Shown: positions 9,221 to 17,627 of the stretch, piece after piece | Layout of the letters: the number at the start of each line of letters is the position of its first letter | Numbering within the stretch: the stretch's first letter is position 1 | Assembly: GCF_002870125.1 (NCBI RefSeq) | Contig: NZ_PNEO01000020.1 | Coordinates: 1-64,000 of the forward strand | Reading direction: 5' to 3' | Length of the DNA stretch: 64,000 nt | DNA from: Burkholderia sp. WAC0059 | Lineage (GTDB): Bacteria > Pseudomonadota > Gammaproteobacteria > Burkholderiales > Burkholderiaceae | Program-made: the position numbers and the translations under genes | The notes under the pieces: generated by a model | Told to the model about the DNA's origin: nothing | The model's database searches: none | Seen by the model: only the letters and a program-made list of their open reading frames with translations

Positions 9221-9870
9221 CCTGCTTTCCCCGTCGCCAGCGCAGCACGGGCTCGCTGGCTCATCACCTTGTCATCCGCAAAAACGCGCCGGACACCGGA
9301 AGCAGGTACCCAGGTCCGCGCGGCTTCTGTGCCGCGGGCCTGCTGACGCGTCTCGACGGATCCCGCGTCCTGACCGAATCCTGCGCATGCTGCCCATCTC
9401 ATCTGCCTGCGCAGGCTTGTTCATCCTGATTCGCGTCGTCACGCTCAATCCCTATATCGGCGCCGACAAATCGCGACTTGAGTGTTGAAAATGAAATTCG
9501 CGGATAAATTTCAATCAGGCGGATTTCAAATAAAAGACATCGTCCGGAAAAGGCAATGACGCCGGGAAGGCCGCCGAACGGACTTCTGGAGAGGGAAGTG
9601 ATAAAAAAGCGAGATTTTTACCATGAACAAGGAATTGGAAACGATTTGGAAATCGTTTCCACGATTGCATAAATCGATTAAATTCCCCGGTTATCAAAAA
9701 AATGACTTATCCGACCCGATCGGGACGCCGCATTACAGCCGGCCGGAACGGGTCTCCGACGTCATCCATGCCGAAGCCGTCGACGCGTCCGCCAAGCCCG
9801 GCGAAGGCGGCCGACGTCATCGGATCGTTCCGCTACTGAGCGAAAGGAGGGGCCGCGGCGCGAGCCGCGT
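9221..9870. other. Non-coding, AT-rich spacer upstream of the autotransporter
   Basis: About 650 bp between the autotransporter start and the stop of the first SnoaL-like gene. The middle (roughly 9.47-9.71 kb) is much more AT-rich than its surroundings. It should hold the autotransporter promoter, but I see no convincing -35/-10 pair. One strong palindrome is listed separately. Short reading frames here lack ribosome binding sites and were not called. Confidence 0.6.
9637..9660. promoter_or_regulatory. Perfect 11-bp palindrome, candidate operator
   Basis: GGAAACGATTT, a two-base spacer GG, then AAATCGTTTCC: a perfect 24-bp dyad. A weaker dyad CGATT-GCATA-AATCG follows directly at 9662-9676. 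The GAAACG half-site resembles sites of LacI-type repressors, which is inference. No LacI gene is in the window. Confidence 0.45.
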
Positions 9871-10278
9871 TCAGGCGCCGCGTGCGGCCTGGGAGACCGC
9901 GAAGCTGTCTTCGAGCATCCGGAAGCGGGCGATCCTGCCGCCGGAGATGTCCAGCACGAGGACGAACGACGTTTCGATGACCTTGCCGGTCGATTTGACC
10001 TTCGACGCCAGTTCGCCGACGACGACGGCCCGGCGCTCGTTCGCGAGGATGTCCTCTACGTCGAGCTTTAGGCGTTCGACAAGGCGGTCCGAATCGCGGA
10101 TGAAATCGTTTACGGCGTGGCGTCCGCGCTTCCTGCCGATCCAGGGCAGCGCGTTCGCGTCGCCGGCGATGTCCCATTCCGCGTCTTCGGCGAACAGCGC
10201 GGCGGCGGCCTCGGCATCGCCCTGTCCCAGCTTGCCGAGCAACGTCCGCGCGAGTTCGAGATTGTCCTGCGTGCTCAC
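9871..10278 (-). CDS. SnoaL-like (NTF2-fold) protein
   Basis: 135 residues from a GTG start that overlaps the TGA of the upstream gene (GTGA). The sequence ELARTLLGKLGQGDAEAAAA, LFAEDAEWDIAGDA and FVLVLDISGGRIARFRML fits the NTF2-like alpha+beta barrel of SnoaL-type proteins, a fold used for small isomerases, cyclases and many proteins of unknown role. The longer frame through the upstream gene is a shadow, because the upstream gene in the other frame has the better protein. It is the last gene of the minus-strand run that begins at the dicarboxylate transporter. No substrate can be read from the sequence. Confidence 0.75.
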   Translation of the reverse strand: MSTQDNLELARTLLGKLGQGDAEAAAALFAEDAEWDIAGDANALPWIGRKRGRHAVNDFIRDSDRLVERLKLDVEDILANERRAVVVGELASKVKSTGKVIETSFVLVLDISGGRIARFRMLEDSFAVSQAARGA

Positions 10279-10721
10279 GATGCCGCCGCGTCGAGTCCCC
10301 AGAAGAAGCGCTCCGTATCGGCGCCGCTGATGTCCGGGTCCACGTAGATGTGCAGATGCGAGATCAGGTCGCCCCGGAAGCGGAAGACGTTGCAGAACTT
10401 GCCGTCCGAGCGTCCGGCGACGGGCCAGGGCGTGCCGTCCTCCGTGAGGACGCCGCTTTCCCACCCCTCGGCGACGACGAGGTCGCCCGACGCGACATAC
10501 GTGTAGTCGTCCGGATAGTGCTGAAGATTCCGGACGCGGCTCAGCAAACCCTGGGCGAAGGCGACGACGGCCGCCTTGCCGGAACGGGTGCCGAATTTGG
10601 GGAAGCGCACTTCCACGTCGTCGGTGAACAGGTCGAGGACGGTCATGTCGCCGGCATCGCCCTTGCGGAAATATTCCTTGACGAGGGCGATCCGGCGGTC
10701 GGTTTCTGCGGGTGTGCTCAC
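10275..10721 (-). CDS. SnoaL-like (NTF2-fold) protein
   Basis: 148 residues. Segments RIALVKEYFRKGDAGDMTVL, LFTDDVEVRFPKFG, FAQGLLSRVRNLQHYPDDYT and CNVFRFRGDLISHLHIYVDP match SnoaL-like polyketide cyclase or ketosteroid-isomerase-like proteins. It is translationally coupled (GTGA) to a second, divergent member of the fold, so the two may form a heteromer. The 143-bp gap upstream separates it from the monooxygenase-like gene. Linkage to a dehydrogenase and a transporter suggests catabolism of a small acid, by inference only. Confidence 0.78.
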   Translation of the reverse strand: MSTPAETDRRIALVKEYFRKGDAGDMTVLDLFTDDVEVRFPKFGTRSGKAAVVAFAQGLLSRVRNLQHYPDDYTYVASGDLVVAEGWESGVLTEDGTPWPVAGRSDGKFCNVFRFRGDLISHLHIYVDPDISGADTERFFWGLDAAAS

Positions 10722-10864
10722 GGTGATGTCCTGTTTGACGGTGAGCGGCCATTGTCCGACGAAGGTGGCAATTTTTCTAGTACATACTGTCTGGTAAGTG
10801 CTGCGCGGGCAGGGTATCGCGCGAGGGCGACGGGAAAGATGAACCGCGACGCCCGCGATTCCCT

Positions 10865-11188
10865 TTACGGTCGGGGACGATTGCCGCGCGCGGCCTGGTG
10901 GGGAGGGTCGATCAAGGTGAGGAGCCGGACGTCCTTGCTGTGAACCCAGTGCCGCGTCATTTCCGAGAACGTCAGGAAATGCGGCGCGCGCAGGTGCCGT
11001 TCGAACGCGGCGGCGTCGCGGTAGACCTCGTACAGGAAGAAGTCCTTGCCCGTGTCCGCCCTGCAGACGTCGAAGACGAAGCAGTCGTCTTCGAGTCTCA
11101 GGGAGTCTCCGGCATTCTGGACGACCGCCTGCTCGAAGTCTTCGACATGAGACTCGTGAATGCTGAAATTGACGACGACGACGAACAT
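10865..11188 (-). CDS. Antibiotic-biosynthesis-monooxygenase-fold protein (LsrG/YgiN-like)
   Basis: 107 residues from the ATG at 11188; an upstream extension in frame has no plausible protein. The pattern FVVVVNFSIHESHVEDFEQA, DCFVFDVCRADTGKDFFLYE, VYRDAAAFERHLRAPHF and a C-terminal RLLTLIDP is typical of the dimeric ferredoxin-like ABM domain and closest, by eye, to LsrG-like members. Members include cofactor-free quinol monooxygenases and isomerases. It lies 82 bp downstream of the NanR-like regulator on the same strand and is probably part of its regulon. Confidence 0.75.
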   Translation of the reverse strand: MFVVVVNFSIHESHVEDFEQAVVQNAGDSLRLEDDCFVFDVCRADTGKDFFLYEVYRDAAAFERHLRAPHFLTFSEMTRHWVHSKDVRLLTLIDPPHQAARGNRPRP

Positions 11189-11270
11189 GGGATTCCCGTT
11201 CCTGTATATCGTGGGGCGTTTCCGGCGCCGGGCCGTGGCGACGACCTGCATCGTCCGGCCCGGCGCCGCA

Positions 11271-12002
11271 TCACTTCTCGCCGTCCTGGCTCGCCTGCCA
11301 ATAGTAGTCCTCGACCTGGCGAAGGTGAGTTCTCATGGCGCGCTCGGCCGCGTCCGGGTCTTTGCGGCCGATGGCCCGATAGATCGCCCGGTGCGCTTCG
11401 TATGCCGCGCGGTCGGCGCCTTCGGCGCGCAGGGTGACGACGCGTTGTTGCGCAAGCCATGCGGCGAGCGCGACGTGCAACGACGAGAAGATCGAGTTGC
11501 GCGGAATCTCGGCCAGGACGAGGTGGAACGCCACGTCGGTTTCCGTGAATGCCGGGAGGTTGCCGATCGCGGCGCGATTCGCGTCCAGCGCGCGCTTGAG
11601 CCGGTCGAGATCGTCCGCGTCGGCATGAACGGCGGCATACCGCACGAGCATGGCCTCGAACAGGGCGCGCGCCTGCTGCAACTCCCGCACGCCCTTGGGC
11701 TCGGCGAGGATGTGCCGGACCGCGCCGGACAGCTCGTCGACGACGGTCTTGGCCGACGGCCGGGTGACGCATGCCCGCTCGCCGTTTCGCACGGCGACGA
11801 GACCCATGCGGTTCAGCGTGAACAACGCCTCTCTGACGGACGTGCGGCCGACCCCGAACATGGACATCAACTCCCGCTCCGATGGGAGCAACTGGTCGGG
11901 CTTGAGGGCGCCGCTCAGCATCATCGTCTGCAGACGCTCGACGATCTCTTCGGACAGCTTGCGCCGACGAACAGGTTCAACGGGAAGGGAGGTGGGCGTC
12001 AT
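11271..12002 (-). CDS. GntR/FadR-family regulator, NanR-like
   Basis: 243 residues. The winged-helix domain spans ~12-80 (KLSEEIVERLQTMMLSGALK, LLPSERELMSMFGVGRTSVR) and is followed by an FCD-type effector domain with the metal-binding spacing TDVAFHLVLAEIPRNSIF and AHRAIYRAIG. Similarity to NanR of E. coli, as I remember it, is striking (GERA, VRYAA and FH.VLAEI blocks). The ATG at 12002 was chosen over two upstream starts because MTPTSLP fits family length. It sits 16 bp after the Ldh2 dehydrogenase gene and probably controls the dctA-like operon through the dyad at 14522-14540. Sialate is not implied, since no nan genes are present. Confidence 0.88.
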   Translation of the reverse strand: MTPTSLPVEPVRRRKLSEEIVERLQTMMLSGALKPDQLLPSERELMSMFGVGRTSVREALFTLNRMGLVAVRNGERACVTRPSAKTVVDELSGAVRHILAEPKGVRELQQARALFEAMLVRYAAVHADADDLDRLKRALDANRAAIGNLPAFTETDVAFHLVLAEIPRNSIFSSLHVALAAWLAQQRVVTLRAEGADRAAYEAHRAIYRAIGRKDPDAAERAMRTHLRQVEDYYWQASQDGEK

Positions 12003-12018
12003 GTGTGCGGTAAGACAT

Positions 12019-13086
12019 TCAACGTTGCAGTTCGAATCCCACATCATAAAGCTTCGCCAGCGCGCTCAATTCCCCGGCCAGCGCCGCTCCGAGGGGAATG
12101 CCGTTCTCGCGGTGCCTGAGCAGCGCCAGGTATTCGCGTTCGCCCGGCAGATAGATGCGGTCCACGCCCGTGGCCTTTTTGGCGCTGCGTATGTCGGCGA
12201 TGGCTTTGTCCATCCGGTCGAGGTAATGGTCGAGACTGTCGAACGACGACACGGGCAAGACGCCGAAAAGATGCCCGCTGTTTTGCGCCGTCTCCGTCTT
12301 CTCGTAGAGGTCGCCCACGTCGCGCCCGAAGAACGCGCCCGAGAGCATGCTGCTCAGCAGCCCGACCGCGAGCGTCAACGCATAGCCTTTCGGTCCGCCG
12401 ACCGGGATTACGAATCCCTTCAGCGCCTCGACGGCATCCGTCGTCGGCAACCCGTCGGGACCCGTCGCCCAGTCGCCGGGAATGGGTTTGCCTTCCTTCG
12501 CGGCAACGATGATCTTGCCTCGCGCGGCCACGCTGCACGCCATGTCGAGAACGACCGGGAACGGCTCTCTGGACGGGAACGCGACCGCGAACGGGTTGTT
12601 GCCGAGCAGCGCCTCGGCGCCGCCCCACGGCGTCATGTGATTGATGGCGCCGATCGTGAAGCTCAAGCCGATCATCCCCTGACGGGCGGCCATTTCGGCG
12701 TAGTAGGCGGCGGTTCCGAAGTGGTTGCTGTTGCGGACCGCGACGAAGGCGCAATCGCCGTCGCTGGCCTTTTCGATGGCGACTTCCATGGCCCTGATCC
12801 CGACGAGATGCCCAAGGCCGTTGTCGCCGTCGACGACGGCGGTCGTACGCGTTTCGCGCACGAGACGGATGTCGGGGCGCGGATTGGTGCCGCCGTCGAC
12901 GATGCGCTTCACGTAGATCGGCAGCCGGACCACGCCGTGTGAGGAGACGCCCCTCAGGTCGGCCTCGATCAGGTTGGCGGCGACGCGTTCCGCTTCGGCT
13001 TCGGGCACGCCGACCCGCGCCAGCAGCAGGCTACAGAACCGCCGTAGATTCGGCTCGGAAATCAGTCGCGTGTTTTCATCGCTCAT
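12019..13086 (-). CDS. Ldh2/malate-type NAD(P)-dependent 2-hydroxyacid dehydrogenase
   Basis: 355 residues, normal for the family that includes malate, sulfolactate and ureidoglycolate dehydrogenases. Diagnostic blocks are RGVSSHGVVRLP (catalytic His region) near 50, VRNSNHFGTAAYYAEMAA near 118, FTIGAINHMTPWGG, NPFAVAFPS and GGPKGYALTLAVGLLSSMLS. It would oxidise or reduce a 2-hydroxyacid/2-oxoacid pair with NAD(P). It lies between the dicarboxylate-type carrier (49 bp upstream) and the NanR-like regulator (16 bp downstream), so the substrate is probably an imported C3-C5 hydroxyacid. The exact substrate cannot be decided. Confidence 0.88.
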   Translation of the reverse strand: MSDENTRLISEPNLRRFCSLLLARVGVPEAEAERVAANLIEADLRGVSSHGVVRLPIYVKRIVDGGTNPRPDIRLVRETRTTAVVDGDNGLGHLVGIRAMEVAIEKASDGDCAFVAVRNSNHFGTAAYYAEMAARQGMIGLSFTIGAINHMTPWGGAEALLGNNPFAVAFPSREPFPVVLDMACSVAARGKIIVAAKEGKPIPGDWATGPDGLPTTDAVEALKGFVIPVGGPKGYALTLAVGLLSSMLSGAFFGRDVGDLYEKTETAQNSGHLFGVLPVSSFDSLDHYLDRMDKAIADIRSAKKATGVDRIYLPGEREYLALLRHRENGIPLGAALAGELSALAKLYDVGFELQR

Positions 13087-13135
13087 TTCGTTTCTCTCTT
13101 CTTCGATTCACCGTTTCGTTCCGGAGGCCGGCCGC

Positions 13136-14446
13136 TCAGGCACCGGCCGGCCGGGCGCGCAGAATCTGTTGCATGCGTCTCACGTCGAGTTCGCCCTCGC
13201 GCTTCGCGACCACGAGCGTCGCGACCACGTTGCCGATCACGTTCACGATCGCCCGCCCCTCGCTGATGACGCGATCGATGCCCAGCAACATCGCCACCCC
13301 GGCCACCGGTATCGCCGGAACCAGGGAGAGCGTGGCGACGAGCGCGACGAATCCGGCTCCCGGCACGCCCGCGGACCCCTTGGTCGTCAGGGAGGCGAGT
13401 CCGACGATCAGGATCTGCTGCCAGATGCTCAACTCGACGTGCATGGCCTGGGCGATGAAGAGAACGGCCAGCGTGATGTAGATGTTGGTCCCGTCGGAGT
13501 TGAATACGTAGCCCGCCGGCATGACCAGTCCCACGATCCCTTTGCCGCATCCGAGTGTTTCCAGCTTCTCCATCAGGGAAGGCAGCGCCGCATCGGAGGA
13601 AGACGTCGCCAGCACGAGGAACAGCTCGTCCTTGAAATACCGCAGCACGGTAAAGATGTTGAAGCCGCACCACAGGCCGACCGCGCCCAGCACGACGAAC
13701 ACGAACAGGCCGGACGTGACGTAAAAGGTCGACACCAGAAAAAGCAGCGACTGCAGGGAACCGATGCCGAATTTGCCGACGGTGAAGGCGATCGCGCCGA
13801 ATGCGCCGACAGGCGCGGCGCGCATGATGATGCCGATGCACGCGAACACCCAGTGCGAGCAGGCGTCGATCAACTGGCGGATGGGCGCGCCGCGGTCGCC
13901 CATGCGGCGCAGCCCGAAGCCCAGAAGCAGCGAAACGAAGACGATGGGGAGAATGCCGTCGTTCGTAAACGCGCCGAGCAGCGTCGATGGAATGATGCTC
14001 AGGAAAAATTCGACCAGCCCGTGACTGTGCGCGCTGCTCACGTATTGCCTGATCGGGGCGATATCCATGTGCGCTGCGCCGGCGTTGAATCCCGCCCCGG
14101 GTTGCAGAACGTTGGCGACCACGAGTCCGATCGATAGCGCAATGGTCGAAAAGACCTCGAAATAAACGATGGCAAAGCCGCCGATCCGTCCGACCTTTCC
14201 GGCGCTCTGCATGCCGGCGATTCCGGATACGACGGTAAAAAAGATGATGAGGCCGATGGTCATCTCGATCAGCTTGATGAAGCCGTCGCCGAACGGCTTC
14301 ATGGCAACGGCCAACTGAGGCGAGTCATACCCGAGCGCGATGCCGAGAGCCACCGCGATCAGCACTTGCACGTACAGGTTCCGCGTGACGAAGCGAAAGG
14401 CGCCCCGGCAGGCCGCCCTGGCCTCTCTCCGCACTGTGGCCGACAT
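13136..14446 (-). CDS. DctA-family C4-dicarboxylate/proton or sodium symporter
   Basis: 436 residues with about eight membrane segments and the DAACS-family signatures: the serine-rich hairpin LATSSSDAALPSLMEKLE, MPAGYVFNSDGTNIYITLAV, and the second hairpin GLASLTTKGSAGVPG. The length equals DctA. A GGAGGAGAC site precedes the start. It is the first gene of the minus-strand operon. DctA itself carries succinate, fumarate and malate; the downstream dehydrogenase suggests a hydroxylated dicarboxylate here. A family paralogue for glutamate/aspartate is less likely given MPAGYVFNSDGTNIY. Confidence 0.88.
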   Translation of the reverse strand: MSATVRREARAACRGAFRFVTRNLYVQVLIAVALGIALGYDSPQLAVAMKPFGDGFIKLIEMTIGLIIFFTVVSGIAGMQSAGKVGRIGGFAIVYFEVFSTIALSIGLVVANVLQPGAGFNAGAAHMDIAPIRQYVSSAHSHGLVEFFLSIIPSTLLGAFTNDGILPIVFVSLLLGFGLRRMGDRGAPIRQLIDACSHWVFACIGIIMRAAPVGAFGAIAFTVGKFGIGSLQSLLFLVSTFYVTSGLFVFVVLGAVGLWCGFNIFTVLRYFKDELFLVLATSSSDAALPSLMEKLETLGCGKGIVGLVMPAGYVFNSDGTNIYITLAVLFIAQAMHVELSIWQQILIVGLASLTTKGSAGVPGAGFVALVATLSLVPAIPVAGVAMLLGIDRVISEGRAIVNVIGNVVATLVVAKREGELDVRRMQQILRARPAGA

Positions 14447-14521
14447 TCTTGTCTCCTCCGAATCCGGGTGCGATTTGCCCGGTTCTCCATTTCAATGCCG
14501 ACATCCTGTCAGACTGGATGA

Positions 14522-14540
14522 TGGTGTACCTATCATACCA
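14522..14540. promoter_or_regulatory. Candidate GntR-type operator of the dctA-like operon
   Basis: On the minus strand the site reads TGGTATGATAGGTACACCA, a dyad TGGT-N11-ACCA with further T/A symmetry inside. It lies 76 bp upstream of the transporter start, overlaps a TATGAT -10-like hexamer, and is the only striking dyad in the 375-bp gap (14447-14821). FadR-subfamily regulators bind sites of the general form TGGTNNNNACCA. Assignment to the NanR-like regulator in the same operon is inference. I see nothing else in the gap. Confidence 0.5.
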
Positions 14541-14821
14541 ATGCTGCTTCAAAGGTCGAGGCATTTCCGTTCGAGGTTTACCCTGGAGCGGGGACGGTGT
14601 GACGTGGGATCGGGTGTGATGGGTGAGGATGAGCGGGGGCGCTTCGTGAGCCGGCGGCGAGATGGCCGGACTGGCCGAAAACTCGTCGCGAGAGCGAGGG
14701 AGGGCCGGAATATCGCGATTGGCCGCGCGAGGGGCGGGCACGGACCGGCAATGCGCCTGCCAGGCAGGCAGAGCATTTGCGGGCGGGGGCACGCAACCCG
14801 GCGAGCCCCCCCGCGGTTCAT

Positions 14822-16141
14822 TCAGACCGTCGTTTGCGTGCCGCCCTCGATTTCGCCCGCGAGCGTCCCGCTCGCCGTGGGCGCCGATGCCTCGTCGTCG
14901 GCGCCGAGCGGCCGTTCCGGATGCATCAGCATGGGCAGCACGACGCCCGCGGCGACGACGGCAATCGACACCACGAACGGCAGGTTCCAGTTGCCGGTCC
15001 GGTCGATCAGCAGTCCGCCGACCACCGGGCTGACGATGGCGGCCAGCGAGGCGCCGATGTTCATGATGCCCGACGCGGTGCCGGCGTGGTTCGGCGCGAT
15101 GTCGATCGACACCGACCACATCGGGCCGATCGTCATTTCGTTGAAGAAGAACCCGCCGCTCAGGCACAACGCCGCGGTGACCAGCGAGAGATTTGACATC
15201 AGCAGGATCGGCAGCAGCGAGAGCAGCGTCAGGAACATGCAGACGCTGACGAGCACGTTGCGTGCGATGCGCGGATTGCGCGTGCGGCGCAGCAGCCGGT
15301 CGGTCGCTTCTCCGCCGAGCCAGTCGCCGAGTACGCCCGCCGAAAACACGCCGGCCGCGAACAGCGCCGAATCGGCGAGCCGCAGATGGTAGTCGTGGTA
15401 GAAGTACTGCGGAATCCAGGCGAGAAATAACCACAGCACCCAGCCGTAGCAGAAGTAGACGAGCGTCGCCCCCGCCATGCGCATGCAGAGCGGGCGCCAC
15501 GGCACTGCGTGCGAGAGCGGGTCCGTCGGGTAGGGCGGCAGCTTCGCGCATTCGTCGGCGGAGATGCCCGGATGATCGCGCGGGTTGTCGCGAAACGCGA
15601 TCAGCCACACGATGGCCCACACAAAGCTGACGACGCCGGTCAGGATGAACGCGCCGCGCCAGCTTGTCGCGAGCATCAGCGCGGTGATGAGCGGCGGCGC
15701 GACGGCGTTGCCGATGCGCGAGGCGGCGTGCGCGATGCCGAGCGCGAAGCCGCGCCGCTCGACGGCGACCCAGTGCGAGATGGCGCGCGCGGCGGTCGGC
15801 AGCGTCGCGCCTTCGCCGAGGCCGAGCAGCAGGCGCGCGAAGACGAGCGACGCGAAGCCGGTCGCGAGGCCCGTCAGGATGGTCGCGCCGGCCCAGACGA
15901 CGGTGCATATCGCGAGCGTGCGGCGCGGGCCGAAGCGGTCGCTGAGCCAGCCGCCCAGCACGTTGAGCACGAGATAGGGATAGGCGAACGCGGAAAACAC
16001 GAGCCCGATCTGCGTGTGCGAGAGCGACAGCTCGCGGCCGAACTGGCTCGCGGCGGTGCTGACGTTGACGCGGTCCACATAGGTGATGAAATACATCGCG
16101 CACAGGAGCAGCAGTACGCGCGTCGTGACTCGACGGAACAT
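14822..16141 (-). CDS. MFS transporter, anion:cation symporter type
   Basis: 439 residues from the ATG at 16141, which has a GGAGACGTC ribosome site; the upstream in-frame extension is basic and unconvincing. Twelve membrane segments are recognisable, with YFITYVDRVNVSTAA in TM1, GGWLSDRFGPRRTL in loop 2-3 and RLLLGLGEGATLPTAARAIS in TM4, all typical of the ACS branch (glucarate, hexuronate, phthalate and tartrate carriers). It lies 89 bp after the CoA-transferase gene on the same strand, so it may import the acid that becomes CoA-activated. The substrate is unknown. Confidence 0.88.
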   Translation of the reverse strand: MFRRVTTRVLLLLCAMYFITYVDRVNVSTAASQFGRELSLSHTQIGLVFSAFAYPYLVLNVLGGWLSDRFGPRRTLAICTVVWAGATILTGLATGFASLVFARLLLGLGEGATLPTAARAISHWVAVERRGFALGIAHAASRIGNAVAPPLITALMLATSWRGAFILTGVVSFVWAIVWLIAFRDNPRDHPGISADECAKLPPYPTDPLSHAVPWRPLCMRMAGATLVYFCYGWVLWLFLAWIPQYFYHDYHLRLADSALFAAGVFSAGVLGDWLGGEATDRLLRRTRNPRIARNVLVSVCMFLTLLSLLPILLMSNLSLVTAALCLSGGFFFNEMTIGPMWSVSIDIAPNHAGTASGIMNIGASLAAIVSPVVGGLLIDRTGNWNLPFVVSIAVVAAGVVLPMLMHPERPLGADDEASAPTASGTLAGEIEGGTQTTV

Positions 16142-16230
16142 GACGTCTCCTTCTGTCTGCCTGCGGCCCGCCGTCTTGCGGCGGGCTCTTTGTCGTCGGG
16201 CGGCCGGCATGCCGCTGCCGCCCCGGCTCG

Positions 16231-17427
16231 TCAGCGGGCGATCGCCGCGCCCTCGGTCAACAGCCTGTCGATCTCCGCGGCGCTGAAGCCGTACTCGTTC
16301 AGCACCTGCGTCGTGTGCTGGCCGAGCAGCGGCGACGGCGAGCGCACGTCGCCGGGCGTCGCCGAGAAGTGGATCGGCAGGCCGATGCTGCGCGCGCGTC
16401 CGGCCAGCGGGTGCTCCGTTTCGACGACCATGCCGCGCGCGACGATCTGCGGATGCTCGACGGCTTCCGAGATCGGCAGCACGAGCCCGACGGGCAGGCC
16501 GGCCGCGTCGAGCTTCTCGACCCAGGCCTTCGCCGTGTCGCGCATGAAGCGCTTCGTCAGCAGCTCCACCAGTTCGGCGCGATGCGCGATGCGTCCCGCG
16601 TTGGTCTTGAAGCGTTCGTCGTCGGCGATCTCGGGCGCGTCGAGCACCTGCAGCAGCCGCTCGTAATTGGACTGGTTGGCCGCGCCGATGTTGATCCAGC
16701 CGTCTTTCGTCTGGAAGGCCTGGTAGGGCGCGCTCGTCGAATTCGCGGAACCCATCTTCTGCGGGTTGCGTCCTTCGGTGAAGAAGCTCGTGGCCGCCCA
16801 GTACATCTGCTGGAACGCGGCTTCGAGCAGCGACGTGTCGACCATCTGGCCTTCGCCCGTCTTCTGCCGGTGCGAGTAGGCCGACACGATGCCGAGCGCC
16901 GCGAGGATGCCCGCGTTGATGTCGGCGACGGGCGAGCCCGCCTTGATCGGTGCCTGGCCGGGGTCGCCCGTCATGCTCATCATGCCCGAGAGCCCCTGCG
17001 CGATGAGGTCGAAGCCGCCCTTGTCCGCGAACGGGCCGCTGCGGCCGTAGCCCGAAATCGCGCTGTAGATGAGCCCGGGGTTGTCCTTCTTCAGCGTTTC
17101 GTAGCCGATGCCGAGCCGCTCCATCGTGCCGCGCCGGTAGTTCTCGGTGACGACGTCGGCGCTCGCGAGCATGCGCCGCAGCACGCGCAGCCCGCCTTCC
17201 GTCTTCAGGTTGAGCGCGATGCTGCGCTTGTTGCGGTTCAGCATCATAAACGAAGCCGATTCGCCGTTATCGAGCATCGGCGCGAAACGGCGCGCGTCGT
17301 CGCCGTCGGGCACCTTTTCCACCTTGATGACGTCGGCGCCCATGTCCGCGAGCATCATCCCGCAGACGGGCCCCGACATGATGTGCGAGAGCTCGATGAC
17401 CTTCATTCCCTGCAGCGGTCCTGCCAT
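16231..17427 (-). CDS. CaiB/BaiF family III CoA-transferase
   Basis: 398 residues, normal for the family. The start at 17427 is chosen because GGAGG lies 8 bases upstream; the ATG six bases earlier is too close to that site. The N-terminus LQGMKVIELSHIMSGPVCGM and the block SPVADINAGILAALGI are family signatures; the Asp in PVADINAG is residue 169, the same number as the catalytic Asp of formyl-CoA transferase as I remember it. It moves CoA between carboxylic acids. It is divergent from a GntR gene, with matching operators between them, and precedes an MFS carrier. Likely role: activation of an imported acid. Confidence 0.9.
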   Translation of the reverse strand: MAGPLQGMKVIELSHIMSGPVCGMMLADMGADVIKVEKVPDGDDARRFAPMLDNGESASFMMLNRNKRSIALNLKTEGGLRVLRRMLASADVVTENYRRGTMERLGIGYETLKKDNPGLIYSAISGYGRSGPFADKGGFDLIAQGLSGMMSMTGDPGQAPIKAGSPVADINAGILAALGIVSAYSHRQKTGEGQMVDTSLLEAAFQQMYWAATSFFTEGRNPQKMGSANSTSAPYQAFQTKDGWINIGAANQSNYERLLQVLDAPEIADDERFKTNAGRIAHRAELVELLTKRFMRDTAKAWVEKLDAAGLPVGLVLPISEAVEHPQIVARGMVVETEHPLAGRARSIGLPIHFSATPGDVRSPSPLLGQHTTQVLNEYGFSAAEIDRLLTEGAAIAR

Positions 17428-17460
17428 GCCCATATCCTCCCGGAAGTGCTGTCTCACGAT

Positions 17461-17476
17461 ATTTGGTATGCCAAAT
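17461..17476. promoter_or_regulatory. GntR operator O1 (CoA-transferase side)
   Basis: ATTTGG-TATG-CCAAAT, a 16-bp dyad with perfect 6-bp arms, 34 bp upstream of the CoA-transferase start. It shares the TTGGTAT-CCAA core with O2. The pattern is very close to the known ExuR/UxuR-type consensus ATTGGTATACCAAT of the same regulator subfamily. Confidence 0.7.
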
Positions 17477-17592
17477 GATGAGTAAACGATAACCCCGGTT
17501 TAGCGTAGAGACAAGAAAAAATGCTGTTTTATAGGGGTAAATCAGGGTAAACGGTAGTCGGATGGTTTGACCGGAGAGGCATGGAAATGCTA

Positions 17593-17608
17593 AATTGGTA
17601 TCCCAATT
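17593..17608. promoter_or_regulatory. GntR operator O2 (regulator side)
   Basis: AATTGG-TATC-CCAATT, a 16-bp dyad with perfect arms, 19 bp upstream of the divergent GntR gene. Together with O1 it implies one regulator controlling both its own gene and the CoA-transferase/MFS unit. The 200-bp space between the genes holds nothing else that I can recognise. Confidence 0.7.
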
Positions 17609-17627
17609 AGATATCCGGAGAGCGGCC

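Noticed and set aside
3080-9346. Long plus-strand open frames opposite the autotransporter, some with repeated hydrophobic peptides such as VPIVPVL
   Set aside because: They mirror the repeat codons of the minus-strand gene, have no ribosome sites and end irregularly; the minus-strand protein has signal peptide, passenger and barrel in order.
9623-10330. Plus-strand frame starting with MNKELETIWKSFPRL
   Set aside because: No ribosome site, contains the palindrome, and soon overlaps the SnoaL-like gene on the other strand with Arg/Ser-rich shadow sequence.
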